NCBI RefSeq assembly: GCF_005876835.1
Contig: NZ_PPSW01000014.1
Coordinates: 1 to 64,000, forward strand
From: Pseudoalteromonas phenolica
Lineage (GTDB): Bacteria > Pseudomonadota > Gammaproteobacteria > Enterobacterales > Alteromonadaceae
Reading direction: 5' to 3'
Length of the DNA stretch: 64,000 nt
The notes under the pieces were generated by a model that saw only the letters and a list, made by a program, of their open reading frames with translations, was not told where the DNA came from and ran no database searches. Position numbers and translations under genes: made by a program. This document shows, in pieces, positions 47,801 through 54,561 of this stretch (its first letter is position 1; the number at the start of each line of letters is the position of its first letter).

Positions 47801-48909
47801 TCTCCTAACAAGCTATCTAGCTCATCTTGATCAAGCGTATCATTACCTGCTTCAAAGCTATCATCTTCTAAAGAATCAAACATCATGTCATCATCTTCAG
47901 GCAAAATATCATCGTCTAGCTGTACACTATCTTCAACAGGTACGCTGCTATCTAACGGCGGTACATCTAAATCGAGTGGATCGGCTGCAGCTGCGGCTGC
48001 GGCGGCTCCTGCTGCAGCTGGTGCCTGGGGTAGGAAATCATCTTCATCATCCGTGCTATTAGCATTCTTACGTTTACGTAAGAACATCACTAAACCACCA
48101 ATGACTAATAAGGCTGGTAAAGTTGCAAGCACCCCAATCATCACGGGGTTTGAAAGTAGATCAGCACTTTGTTCTTCTTGTTGCTGAGCTCTTTGACGCT
48201 CTATCAAGGCGTTTTGAAGTTCGATGACAGACTGAAGCTGTTGCTGAATTTCAGAATCTTGCCCAAGTTGATTGCGAACATTTTGCAGCTCTTCAGAAAT
48301 GTTTGTTAGCTGGCCTTTTAGCTTGTTGTTTTCTTCTAGTATTTCTTCGACACTGCGAACCGAGTTCTTAAATTGTGATTGTAGCTCTTGTAACTTAGCA
48401 TCTTGCTCCATTTGTAATGACTTAAGCTGCGAAGTGAGTTGCTGTTGTGCATTATCAACATCGATTTTTCGCGCTTGAGTAACTTTTTTTTGCGCTTCTT
48501 CAATGGTTTGGTTGTCGAGCATGCCGCTCTTTTTTAGCTCCCACAAGTCATCGTCTTGATCAGAGCGCTGTTTTGCTATCGCAGGGTTTTCGCGACGCAT
48601 TTCTGCAATGGTCGGTATTTTAAGATATGCGCCATCGCGCATGTGATTTAGGTTTTGATCTAAAAAAGCATTGGGGTTTTTACGGTAAAGGGCACTCATG
48701 ACCTGATAAACAGTAACAGAGCCGTCATCAGGCCTTATTTTTTGCGCAATACGCCACAAAGTATCCGAGGGCTTAATTGGGCCAATAGAGCGACCCATTT
48801 GACCATAATCGGCATTCTTAGGGCCCTTTAAAATGGTACCGTCTTGTGTGTAGGCTGGTATGGTTATCAATGCAAATGCAAAGAAACAAATAAACACTAA
48901 ACCGCGCAT
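41806..48909 (-). CDS. fimV: FimV/HubP-type polar organiser with very long acidic repeat region
   Basis: A 2367-residue protein of the FimV/HubP family, which anchors chromosome-partition, chemotaxis, flagellar and type IV pilus factors at the pole. Order: signal peptide (1-21); LysM-type region (about 45-90, SDTLWRIAQKIRPDDG) for peptidoglycan binding; coiled coil (about 130-250); one membrane segment (about 255-277, IGVLATLPALLVIGGLVMFL); an acidic cytoplasmic region from 285 to about 2310; and a C-terminal FimV/TPR-like domain (KLDLARAYIEIDDSESALAI). Two tandem repeat families fill most of the acidic region. Family members are often 900-1600 residues (Vibrio cholerae HubP about 1600), so this is unusually long. 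It sits between asd and truA, the conserved site. Confidence 0.95.
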   Translation of the reverse strand: MRGLVFICFFAFALITIPAYTQDGTILKGPKNADYGQMGRSIGPIKPSDTLWRIAQKIRPDDGSVTVYQVMSALYRKNPNAFLDQNLNHMRDGAYLKIPTIAEMRRENPAIAKQRSDQDDDLWELKKSGMLDNQTIEEAQKKVTQARKIDVDNAQQQLTSQLKSLQMEQDAKLQELQSQFKNSVRSVEEILEENNKLKGQLTNISEELQNVRNQLGQDSEIQQQLQSVIELQNALIERQRAQQQEEQSADLLSNPVMIGVLATLPALLVIGGLVMFLRKRKNANSTDDEDDFLPQAPAAAGAAAAAAAADPLDLDVPPLDSSVPVEDSVQLDDDILPEDDDMMFDSLEDDSFEAGNDTLDQDELDSLLGDDVAFDDGSEGDDLDDFLQQNFDADDSLDDMVDLDSGSSNSDDILSSDDLDDLFNETDDSSDDELDVSDDALAALSEELATEQQEDVDIDSILDEAATEEPESTDDDFDLDDIDSLIDEVAEQPPKDESSEGADEDFDLDDIDNLLDEVAQTDEPAVEINDEDDFDIDNIDDLLDEVGGTAEEVTDTTGDESQQVDADDIDSLLDDVASEDLDTDDIDALLDETQGQEEPERKQAEEADVDLDDIDSLIAESNQDDLSINEDPLEADDLDLDIDELIDEPGFEEELSEETVAEVQETATPETTEEVVTSEDDIALEDLDDLLEDDLLTEPTSTDENDLDAALDELIDEPDFEEETSEENIDEAQETSTSETTEEVLTSEDDIALEDLDDLLEDDLLTESTSTDDNELDAALDELIDESDFEDELSEENIVEAQETATPEETEEVITSDDDITLDDLIDEPDFEEELNEGNIDESQKTATPETIEEVVTPEDDIALDDLDELLEDDLLTEPTSTDDNEFDAALDELIDEPDFEEEASEENIDEAQKTATPETIEEVVTPEDDIALDDLDDLLEDDSLTEPSSTDQSELDSDLDDLIDEPDFEEELSEETVDEVQERPTSETTEEVVNSEDDIGLNDLDDLLEDDLLTEPTSTDENELDAALDDLIDESDFEEELSEESVDEVQETAIPETTEEVVTSEDDIALDELDDLLEDDLLTEPTSTDESELDAALDELIDESDFEDELSEENIVEAQETATPEETEEVITSDDDITLDDLIDEPDFEEELNEGNIDESQKTATPETIEEVVTPEDDIALDDLDELLEDDLLTEPTSTDDNELDAALDELIDEPDFEEELSEESVDEVQEFSEPEPIEEVKSLEDDIALDKLDGSFEGDLIDEPVDEAQESIEENQAEESATSENEILEPKSVEQSIVDELNAMNQHTSTDIDDDIPTEPEAQTQQAPLKSVDEMLEQLESEDEWQNDDEYDAEVELGDDPLSDDIDLSSEEELPEIDTVTPSAELESYPELDLDEELDEDVLNISETEQELSQALEAGVTSNTTLDDDLLTDDELSFDDLLEDDNEPELGDLSDTDNEQEVEDFPDFDEDAALEAATEEQALENQDTPDIEETIQEETSLPIEDELEIEDFPEFDEDVALEAATEEQALEIQDTPAQEETLQEEVELPSEDELQADSIDDDLEIEDFPEFDEDTALEAAAEEQALETQDTPAQEEIVQEEDTSSTEDDLLAESIGDELEIEDFPEFDEDAALAAATEEQALEIQDTPAQEEALQEEVELPSDNELLADSIEDELEIEDFPEFDEDAALEAATEEQALEIQDTPAQEEALQEEVELPSDNELPADSIEDVLEIEDFPEFDEDAALEATTEEQALENQDTPDVEETIQEETSLPIEDELEIEDFPEFDEDVALEAATEEQALEIQDTPAQEETLQEEVELPSEDELQADSIDDDLEIEDFPEFDEDAALEAAAEEQALEIQDTPAQEEELQEEVELPSEDELQADSIEDEPEIEDFPEFDEDAALEAATEEQALEVQDTPSIEDDLLAESIEDELEIEDFPEFDEDAALEVATEEQALETQDTPAQEEALQEEIELSSEEELLADGTEDVFEIEDFPEFDEDAALEAATEEQALEIHDTPAQEEALQEEIELPSENELPADSIEDELEIEDFPEFDEDAALAAATEEQALEIQDTPAQEEALQEEVESPSEDELEIEGYPEFDEDAAVEAATEEQALEIQDILAQEEAVQAEGSELSSDNSLIADGFDEELEGDVQTEQALTDLEAISPEAFLNELDDLANNEEVEPPVELAIDEAAIEDQFMSEISDTDFDALLNDLAEPEPIDTESLDDVELNLDALLSEELNKDLGTLDVAIESDEVSQPDVEEYLEIDDLLAESDDFETEEEPYQEANMDVGLGDFDDLLAGENAPDVDLEADGFSAKLDLARAYIEIDDSESALAIIEEVINAGPESVQAEASSLREKIQS
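42498..44540 (-). repeat. fimV repeat family 2 (IEDFPEFDED units)
   Basis: About 13 tandem copies of a unit of up to 56 residues (168 bp) built around IEDFPEFDEDAALEAATEEQ and QDTPAQEEALQEEVELPS. Shorter variants (47-48 or 44 residues) end early after SLPIE or SIE. The first and last copies are more diverged (EDFPDFDED, EGYPEFDED). Coordinates are read by eye and approximate at the edges. Confidence 0.85.
45109..46993 (-). repeat. fimV repeat family 1 (LIDEPDFEEEL units)
   Basis: Ten copies of a unit of about 69 residues containing LDELIDEPDFEEELSEE, a variable TATPETTEEVVTSEDD part and DIALDDLDDLLEDDLLTEP. Two copies are short (about 44 residues, ending SDDDITLD). Edges are approximate. Confidence 0.85.
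45248..45633 (-). repeat. Near-identical direct duplication inside fimV, copy A (copy B 46202-46587)
   Basis: About 386 bp at 45248-45633 recurs at 46202-46587, offset 954 bp (318 codons), with only a few mismatches by eye (for example G/A at 45297/46251). Both copies span a short plus a long family 1 unit, so one block was duplicated recently or is kept alike by gene conversion. Confidence 0.8.
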
Positions 48910-49146
48910 GTTGATCCTTTAGATATCATGTCCAACATCGTGCTAAACATTAAAATATTGCTAATGGTGGCTTTTGCAAGCTCTATTCCAACTGCAAACT
49001 ATAAACCAGTTACATTGGAATATCTATGGCAAAGCTTTGATAAATAGTGCTTAGAGCGTACTAAAGTATGAGAAGATGTGAACAAAGAATATTGTTTATA
49101 GTCAACATATTGGCTAGTTTTTAAACGGACAACTGTAAAAAGCGGC

Positions 49147-49170
49147 AAAACCCTGCCGAAGCAGGGTTTT
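49147..49170 (-). terminator. Terminator after asd
   Basis: AAAACCCTGC-CGAA-GCAGGGTTTT, a 10-bp stem, 12 bp past the asd stop. The rest of the 272-bp gap before fimV holds no gene I can see. Confidence 0.8.
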
Positions 49171-49181
49171 GTCATTGCAAA

Positions 49182-50198
49182 TTATAAATAGTTATTTATT
49201 AACTCTTCAGCAATTTGCACGCTGTTAGTCGCTGCACCCTTGCGAGTGTTATCAGAAACCACCCATAGGTTTAAACCATGAGGGTGAGATATATCAGCGC
49301 GTAAACGACCAACATACACAGTATCATTACCACTAGCGTCTGACACTGGCGTCGGGTAATCGTTTTCGTCTTCAATGAGTTCAACACCAGGGGCATCGTT
49401 AAGTAACTGCTTAACCTGCTCTAGGTCATATGGCATACGCGTTTCTAAATGAATGGCTTCAGCATGACCAAAGAACACTGGCACACGCACTGCTGTTGGG
49501 TTCACCATTACCGAGCTGTCACCTAAGATCTTTTGCGTCTCCCACACCATTTTCATTTCTTCTTTGGTATAGCCATTTTCTTGGAAAGCATCGATTTGTG
49601 GGATCACGTTAAACGCGATTTGCTTAGGGAAAATGTCGTTTTCCATCGGGCGTGCATTCATTAGGTTAGCTGTTTGCTTTGCCAGCTCATCAACCGCTTC
49701 TTTACCTGCACCAGAAACCGCTTGGTAAGTTGAAACATTAATACGGTCGATTCCATAAGCATCGTAAATAGGCTTAAGGGCCACCAGCATTTGAATCGTA
49801 GAACAGTTTGGATTAGCAATAATGTTACGATTTCTGAAGTCTGCCAAGTTATGTGCGTTAACTTCAGGCACAATCAGAGGAACGTCATAGTCATATCTGA
49901 AATGTGAGGTATTGTCGATCACAACACAACCCGCTTCTGCGGCAATGGGTGCATATTTTTCTGATACACTGCCACCTGCAGAAAATAAACCAATGTGTGC
50001 GTTCGAAAAATCAAACTCTTCGACATCCAAGACTGTTACTTTTTCGCCATTAAAGTCAATTTCTTCACCCGCACTTCTACTGCTTGCAAGCGGGAAAAGC
50101 TGATCAACTGGAAACTTACGTTCTGCTAATGTTTCAATGATTTGACGACCAACAAGGCCTGTTGCGCCAAGCACGGCGACATTAAATTTCTGAGACAT
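49182..50198 (-). CDS. asd: Aspartate-semialdehyde dehydrogenase
   Basis: Reduces aspartyl phosphate to aspartate semialdehyde for lysine, threonine, methionine and diaminopimelate. The 338-residue protein has the NADP fold start VAVLGATGLVGRQIIETLAE, the catalytic cysteine 132 in NPNCSTIQML, and the later SYQAVSGAGK-type region and HAEAIHLE with the catalytic histidine. E. coli keeps the inactive relative usg at this chromosomal place. Here the catalytic residues are present, so it is judged a working Asd. It lies 17 bp after pdxB. Confidence 0.94.
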   Translation of the reverse strand: MSQKFNVAVLGATGLVGRQIIETLAERKFPVDQLFPLASSRSAGEEIDFNGEKVTVLDVEEFDFSNAHIGLFSAGGSVSEKYAPIAAEAGCVVIDNTSHFRYDYDVPLIVPEVNAHNLADFRNRNIIANPNCSTIQMLVALKPIYDAYGIDRINVSTYQAVSGAGKEAVDELAKQTANLMNARPMENDIFPKQIAFNVIPQIDAFQENGYTKEEMKMVWETQKILGDSSVMVNPTAVRVPVFFGHAEAIHLETRMPYDLEQVKQLLNDAPGVELIEDENDYPTPVSDASGNDTVYVGRLRADISHPHGLNLWVVSDNTRKGAATNSVQIAEELINNYL

Positions 50199-50215
50199 TT
50201 GACCTCATCCTATTC

Positions 50216-51334
50216 TTAAACTGTAAAGCCAAGTGTTGCGAGTTGTTCCGCAAACTGACTACCATTATTTTTTACTGTCACTGTGCTGAATTCTCGTCTT
50301 ACTGGATAAGACTTACGAAGGTGATCAAAACCCTTCTCTGACAGTGACTTTCTTAAAATGCCATCATCTCGTCTAAGATCGTAAACCAGATGAACAAGTC
50401 GACCTAAATCGCCTTGGGTAAAATTATCTTGTAATGTGACTTCTGTGATCACAGGTTTTGGTAAAAAGTCACTTAACTGTTTCTCTGCTGGGATGCCTAA
50501 TAACTCGCATACCTTTTGATAAAGCATTTGCGTACCACGAGCTTTGCCTTCAAGGGTGTGTCCTGCGATGTGCACACTGCTATAACGTACAAAAGGTAAT
50601 AAGTCAGTTAAGATATTTGGTTCGTTTTCCCATACATCTAACACCAGTTCTAACTGCTTTCCAGCTTGCAAAGCTTCAAGTAATGCTTGGTTGTTGATGA
50701 CTTCGCCACGGCATGCATTGATCACCAACATATTTTCTTTTAATTTTGCAATACGCGCTGCATCAATTAAATGCAGGGTTTTATGCTTACCTGTTCTAAC
50801 TAATGGCACGTGAAATGACACTATGTCAGATTGCGCTAATAGGTCGTCTAACTCAATATGCTCTTCAAGCTCACCATTTTCAAACTTGATTGGATCACAC
50901 AACAATAAGTTGATACCACTGCCTTGCAGTTTTTCACGTAAACACTGACCAATGTTGCCTACCCCGACAATACCTAACGTTTTACCTTGCAAGCTTGTTG
51001 ATGTTTCTTGTGCATAGGCATAAAGTGCACTTATCACATACTCTGCAACAGCAATGGCATTACAGCCAGGTGCGCTACTAAATGCTATTTCTTTGTCGTT
51101 AAGTAATTCAGTATCAATATGATCGATACCTATGGTTGCAGTACCCACAAATTTTAGCTTTTTAGCATACTGTAATAGCTCTGCGTTAACTTTTGTTACC
51201 GAGCGAGTCAGTAAGATATCAACGTCTTCGATTTGTTCAGGCTTGGCATTGCGCCCATCAAATCGCATTACACTGCCTAAATCAGCAAAATACTCCTCAA
51301 CTAAAGGCATATTTTGATCTGCCAAAATTTTCAT
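50216..51334 (-). CDS. pdxB: Erythronate-4-phosphate dehydrogenase (PdxB)
   Basis: Second step of the DXP-independent vitamin B6 pathway. The 372-residue D-2-hydroxyacid dehydrogenase starts KILADQNMPLVEEYFADLG. It has the NAD fold GIVGVGNIGQCLREKL, the active-site arginine in INACRGEVINNQAL, the histidine in HIAGHTLEGKARG, and the C-terminal PdxB dimerisation domain. Normal length. Starts the pdxB-asd pair, divergent from fadE. Confidence 0.95.
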   Translation of the reverse strand: MKILADQNMPLVEEYFADLGSVMRFDGRNAKPEQIEDVDILLTRSVTKVNAELLQYAKKLKFVGTATIGIDHIDTELLNDKEIAFSSAPGCNAIAVAEYVISALYAYAQETSTSLQGKTLGIVGVGNIGQCLREKLQGSGINLLLCDPIKFENGELEEHIELDDLLAQSDIVSFHVPLVRTGKHKTLHLIDAARIAKLKENMLVINACRGEVINNQALLEALQAGKQLELVLDVWENEPNILTDLLPFVRYSSVHIAGHTLEGKARGTQMLYQKVCELLGIPAEKQLSDFLPKPVITEVTLQDNFTQGDLGRLVHLVYDLRRDDGILRKSLSEKGFDHLRKSYPVRREFSTVTVKNNGSQFAEQLATLGFTV

Positions 51335-51516
51335 CTATTTTTTCCGTGGTAACTGCAAAAGCGCATTGTAACCGCGGTATCAATAAATTGCGACTCAGTG
51401 ACTTTGATTAGGCAGTTTTATTGGCCAGATAACTGGACAAAACCATTAAACCGTGCAAATTTCAAACTCATCAGATGACTTGCAATCATTAGCAGTTAGA
51501 GCTAGTCTAAAGCTTA

Positions 51517-51529
51517 GTGGTCAGACCAC
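51517..51529. promoter_or_regulatory. FadR-like palindrome upstream of fadE
   Basis: GTGGTCAGACCAC is a perfect palindrome around a central A and matches the core TGGTCNGACCA of the FadR operator. It lies 19 bp before the fadE start, where it would block transcription in the absence of acyl-CoA. Confidence 0.7.
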
Positions 51530-51547
51530 CATAACAAGGAAAACAAT

Positions 51548-53998
51548 ATGACTCTGATTTTTGTATTAATTTTAATCGCGCTACTCAGTGTCGCTAGCTA
51601 TCACAGAGCTAGTTGGCATAGCTGCGTAGCGGTAGCTGGGGCAACCTTGCTAGTCGGCACTATTGCTGGTGCATTTGGTGCTTTATCTTGGCTTATTTTC
51701 TTAGCCATCGTATTGCCTTTGTCACTAAGCAACATTCGTCAACAGTATATCAGTGGCCCGCTTTTCAAAGCATTTAAAAAGGTCACTCCAACTATGTCAG
51801 AAACCGAGAAGTCTGCAATCGATGCGGGTACTACTTGGTGGGAAGCAGATTTATTCTGCGGTAACCCAGACTGGCGTAAGCTTCACCAATACCCTAAGCC
51901 GCGTTTAACACCTGAAGAACAAGCTTTCTTAGACGGTCCGGTAGAAGAAGTATGTGCCATGCTTGACGATTGGAAAGCAACGCACGAATTAACAGATCTA
52001 CCAGAAGACGTTTGGCAATATTTAAAAGACAACAAATTCTTCGCGATGATTATCAAGAAGCAATATGGCGGTCTTGAATTTTCAGCTTATGCGCAATCTT
52101 GTGTGCTACAAAAGCTAACCAGTAAATCGACTCTTCTATCTTCAATTGTTGGTGTACCAAACTCGTTAGGTCCGGGTGAGTTACTACAGCATTATGGTAC
52201 GCAAGAGCAAAAAGACCATTACCTTCCTCGCCTTGCCAAAGGTGATGAAATTCCATGCTTCGCATTAACTTCTCCTGAGGCGGGTTCTGATGCCTCTTCA
52301 ATTCCTGATTTCGGTGTGGTTTGTAAAGGCGAATGGAACGGCGAAGAAACGTTAGGTATTCGTTTAACTTGGAATAAGCGCTATATCACGCTTGCCCCTG
52401 TCGCGACTGTATTAGGTCTAGCATTTAAACTACGTGACCCTGATGGTTTATTAGGTGATGACAAAGAACCAGGTATTACCTGTGCGCTAATTCCAACTAA
52501 CACACCAGGTGTTAAAATTGGTCGACGCCATTTCCCACTTAACGTGCCATTCCAGAATGGTCCAACGCAAGGTGAAGATATCTTCGTGCCTATCGATTAC
52601 ATCATTGGTGGCGCAAAAATGGCTGGTCAAGGTTGGCGCATGCTGGTTGAGTGTTTATCTGTGGGTCGTGTTATCACACTGCCTTCAAACTCTACAGGTG
52701 GCATCAAGTCGTTGGCGCTTGCAAGTGGTGCATACAGCCGTATTCGTCGCCAGTTCAAATTACCAATCGGTAAAATGGAAGGTATCGAAGAAGCATTGGC
52801 TAAATTAGGTGGTTATGCTTATAGCACTGATGCAGCAGTGACAATGTCGACAGGTGCTGTCGACTTAGGTGAAAAGCCATCTGTTGTTTCAGCTATTCTT
52901 AAATACCATTTAACTGAGCAGATGCGCGACTCTACCAAGCATGCGATGGACATCCATGGTGGTAAAGGTATCTGTTTAGGCCCTAACAACTATTTAGGCC
53001 GTGGCTACCAAGGCGCCCCAATTGCGATTACCGTTGAAGGTGCAAATATTCTTACTCGTAATATGATCATTTATGGTCAAGGTGCTATTCGCTGTCACCC
53101 ATTCGTACTTGCTGAGCTAAATGCGGTATCAATGGAAGACAAACGCGAAGCGCTTAACAGCTTTGATAAGTCGCTAATGGGCCATATTGGTTTCACTATT
53201 TCGAACCTTGTGCGAACTAAGTGGCTTGCATTAACTGGTGCTCGTTTTACGAAAGTACCTTTCAATGACGAAACAGCTGATTACTACCGTAACGCAGCAC
53301 GCTTCAGTGCAGCTTTAGCCTTTATGTCTGATATCTGTATGGCAGTATTTGGTGGCTCATTAAAACGTAAAGAGCGTATCTCTGCTCGTTTAGGTGACTT
53401 ACTAAGTTATTTATACCTAGTATCTGCAACACTAAAACGCTACAACGATGAAGGCCGTCAAATCGAAGACCTTCCGTTTGTACAGTGGAGCTGTCAAGAA
53501 CACCTATACCTATGTCAACGTGCATTAGCAGATCTGATCAACAATATGCCATTTGCACCACTGCGTTTTGCGCTTAAACTAATGCTATTCCCATTCGGTC
53601 GCCCTGTTCGCAAGCCTACCGATAAGCTAGAGCAAAAAGTAGCGCGTTTACTGCAAACGCCGAATAACGCACGTAGCCGTTTAGCTGCTCACATCTACAC
53701 AACTGATGAGCCGCTAAATCTACTTGGTAAACAAGAGCAAACGCTTAAGGATATCTTAGATATTGAGCCGTTGTTCGATAAGATTTGCCGTGCAAAAGGT
53801 CAGAAAATCCCATTCATGCAGTTAGATAAAGTGGCTGCAGATGCACTAGACGCCGGCATAATCTCTAAAGGTGAAGCTGACAAGCTTGCTGCTGTTGAAG
53901 CGAAACGTCTTGACGTTATTAACGTTGATGACTTTGACCCTACTGATTTACTTGCAGGCAAAGCTCGCGTAACTGAAACGAACTCAAGCGCAGCATAA
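51548..53998 (+). CDS. fadE: Acyl-CoA dehydrogenase FadE
   Basis: First step of fatty acid beta-oxidation, FAD-linked oxidation of acyl-CoA. The 816-residue protein matches the long proteobacterial FadE. Two N-terminal membrane segments (about residues 2-58) are followed by the dehydrogenase core with [40 protein letters not shown] and [20 protein letters not shown], then a long C-terminal extension. AAGGA precedes the ATG. Single gene with a FadR-like operator in front and a terminator behind. Confidence 0.96.
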   Translation: MTLIFVLILIALLSVASYHRASWHSCVAVAGATLLVGTIAGAFGALSWLIFLAIVLPLSLSNIRQQYISGPLFKAFKKVTPTMSETEKSAIDAGTTWWEADLFCGNPDWRKLHQYPKPRLTPEEQAFLDGPVEEVCAMLDDWKATHELTDLPEDVWQYLKDNKFFAMIIKKQYGGLEFSAYAQSCVLQKLTSKSTLLSSIVGVPNSLGPGELLQHYGTQEQKDHYLPRLAKGDEIPCFALTSPEAGSDASSIPDFGVVCKGEWNGEETLGIRLTWNKRYITLAPVATVLGLAFKLRDPDGLLGDDKEPGITCALIPTNTPGVKIGRRHFPLNVPFQNGPTQGEDIFVPIDYIIGGAKMAGQGWRMLVECLSVGRVITLPSNSTGGIKSLALASGAYSRIRRQFKLPIGKMEGIEEALAKLGGYAYSTDAAVTMSTGAVDLGEKPSVVSAILKYHLTEQMRDSTKHAMDIHGGKGICLGPNNYLGRGYQGAPIAITVEGANILTRNMIIYGQGAIRCHPFVLAELNAVSMEDKREALNSFDKSLMGHIGFTISNLVRTKWLALTGARFTKVPFNDETADYYRNAARFSAALAFMSDICMAVFGGSLKRKERISARLGDLLSYLYLVSATLKRYNDEGRQIEDLPFVQWSCQEHLYLCQRALADLINNMPFAPLRFALKLMLFPFGRPVRKPTDKLEQKVARLLQTPNNARSRLAAHIYTTDEPLNLLGKQEQTLKDILDIEPLFDKICRAKGQKIPFMQLDKVAADALDAGIISKGEADKLAAVEAKRLDVINVDDFDPTDLLAGKARVTETNSSAA

Positions 53999-54014
53999 GT
54001 TTGATACTCAAATG

Positions 54015-54042
54015 AAAACGCCAGCTAATGCTGGCGTTTTTT
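54015..54042. terminator. Terminator after fadE
   Basis: AAAACGCCAGC-TAAT-GCTGGCGTTTT with extra T residues, an 11-bp stem, 16 bp after the stop; also placed to stop the convergent MerC-family gene. Confidence 0.92.
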
Positions 54043-54091
54043 ATGTAATTCTTAGCTCGCTAGAGTAGCTAGTTATTTAATAAAACTAGTA

Positions 54092-54481
54092 TTAATGACA
54101 CTTACCAGTTTGGCACGCATTAAAGTTTTTATAATGACTAAAAGCGACTATTAAGCTGCCAAAAATAGTTAACAACTTCTCGCCTTCTGCCGGCATTAAA
54201 TCGTGTGCAAAAAAAGCAGCAAATAGAAGTACAGCAATACCAAAAGAGCCGTAACCAAATAACTGCCACTGCTTATGCTTTTTACACCCTAAAGTCAGCC
54301 CGCCTAAGCTAGTCAGTAAAACCCCCACTAGTAACCATCTATGAAATGACTCATCACTGAAAAACATTGCGCCAACAGCTGGTAAAAGTGCCGTAATTAG
54401 AGGTAATAGTAAGCAATGCAGCACACACAGAGCTGAAAAGCTGATCGCAAACTTGTCTAACTTACTGGTTAAGTCTCTCAT
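54092..54481 (-). CDS. MerC-domain membrane protein
   Basis: A 129-residue protein with four membrane segments and the MerC-family start DKFAISFSALCVLHCLLLPLI, carrying the CxxHC motif. It also has LGCKKHKQW in the central loop and a Cys/His-rich C-terminus (FNACQTGKCH). MerC was described as a mercury transporter, but there are no mer genes here. It follows a Zur-box-preceded receptor gene, so zinc or another metal is a more likely cargo. That is inference from context. Confidence 0.85.
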   Translation of the reverse strand: MRDLTSKLDKFAISFSALCVLHCLLLPLITALLPAVGAMFFSDESFHRWLLVGVLLTSLGGLTLGCKKHKQWQLFGYGSFGIAVLLFAAFFAHDLMPAEGEKLLTIFGSLIVAFSHYKNFNACQTGKCH

Positions 54482-54561
54482 TTTTATAATGCCTTATTCT
54501 ATTTTCTAAAAACGATACCTAGCGACTGAGTTTGCACTGGGTATCGCCGTCGATAGTCTGC

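Noticed and set aside
41892..48478. Many long plus-strand open frames opposite fimV
   Set aside because: They arise from the repetitive acidic codons of fimV read in antisense; they are Leu/His/Ser-rich, repeat with the same period and have no ribosome sites or known domains.
54092..54481. Mercury resistance locus
   Set aside because: Only a MerC-domain protein is present; no MerA, MerP, MerT or MerR, and the context is zinc-related.
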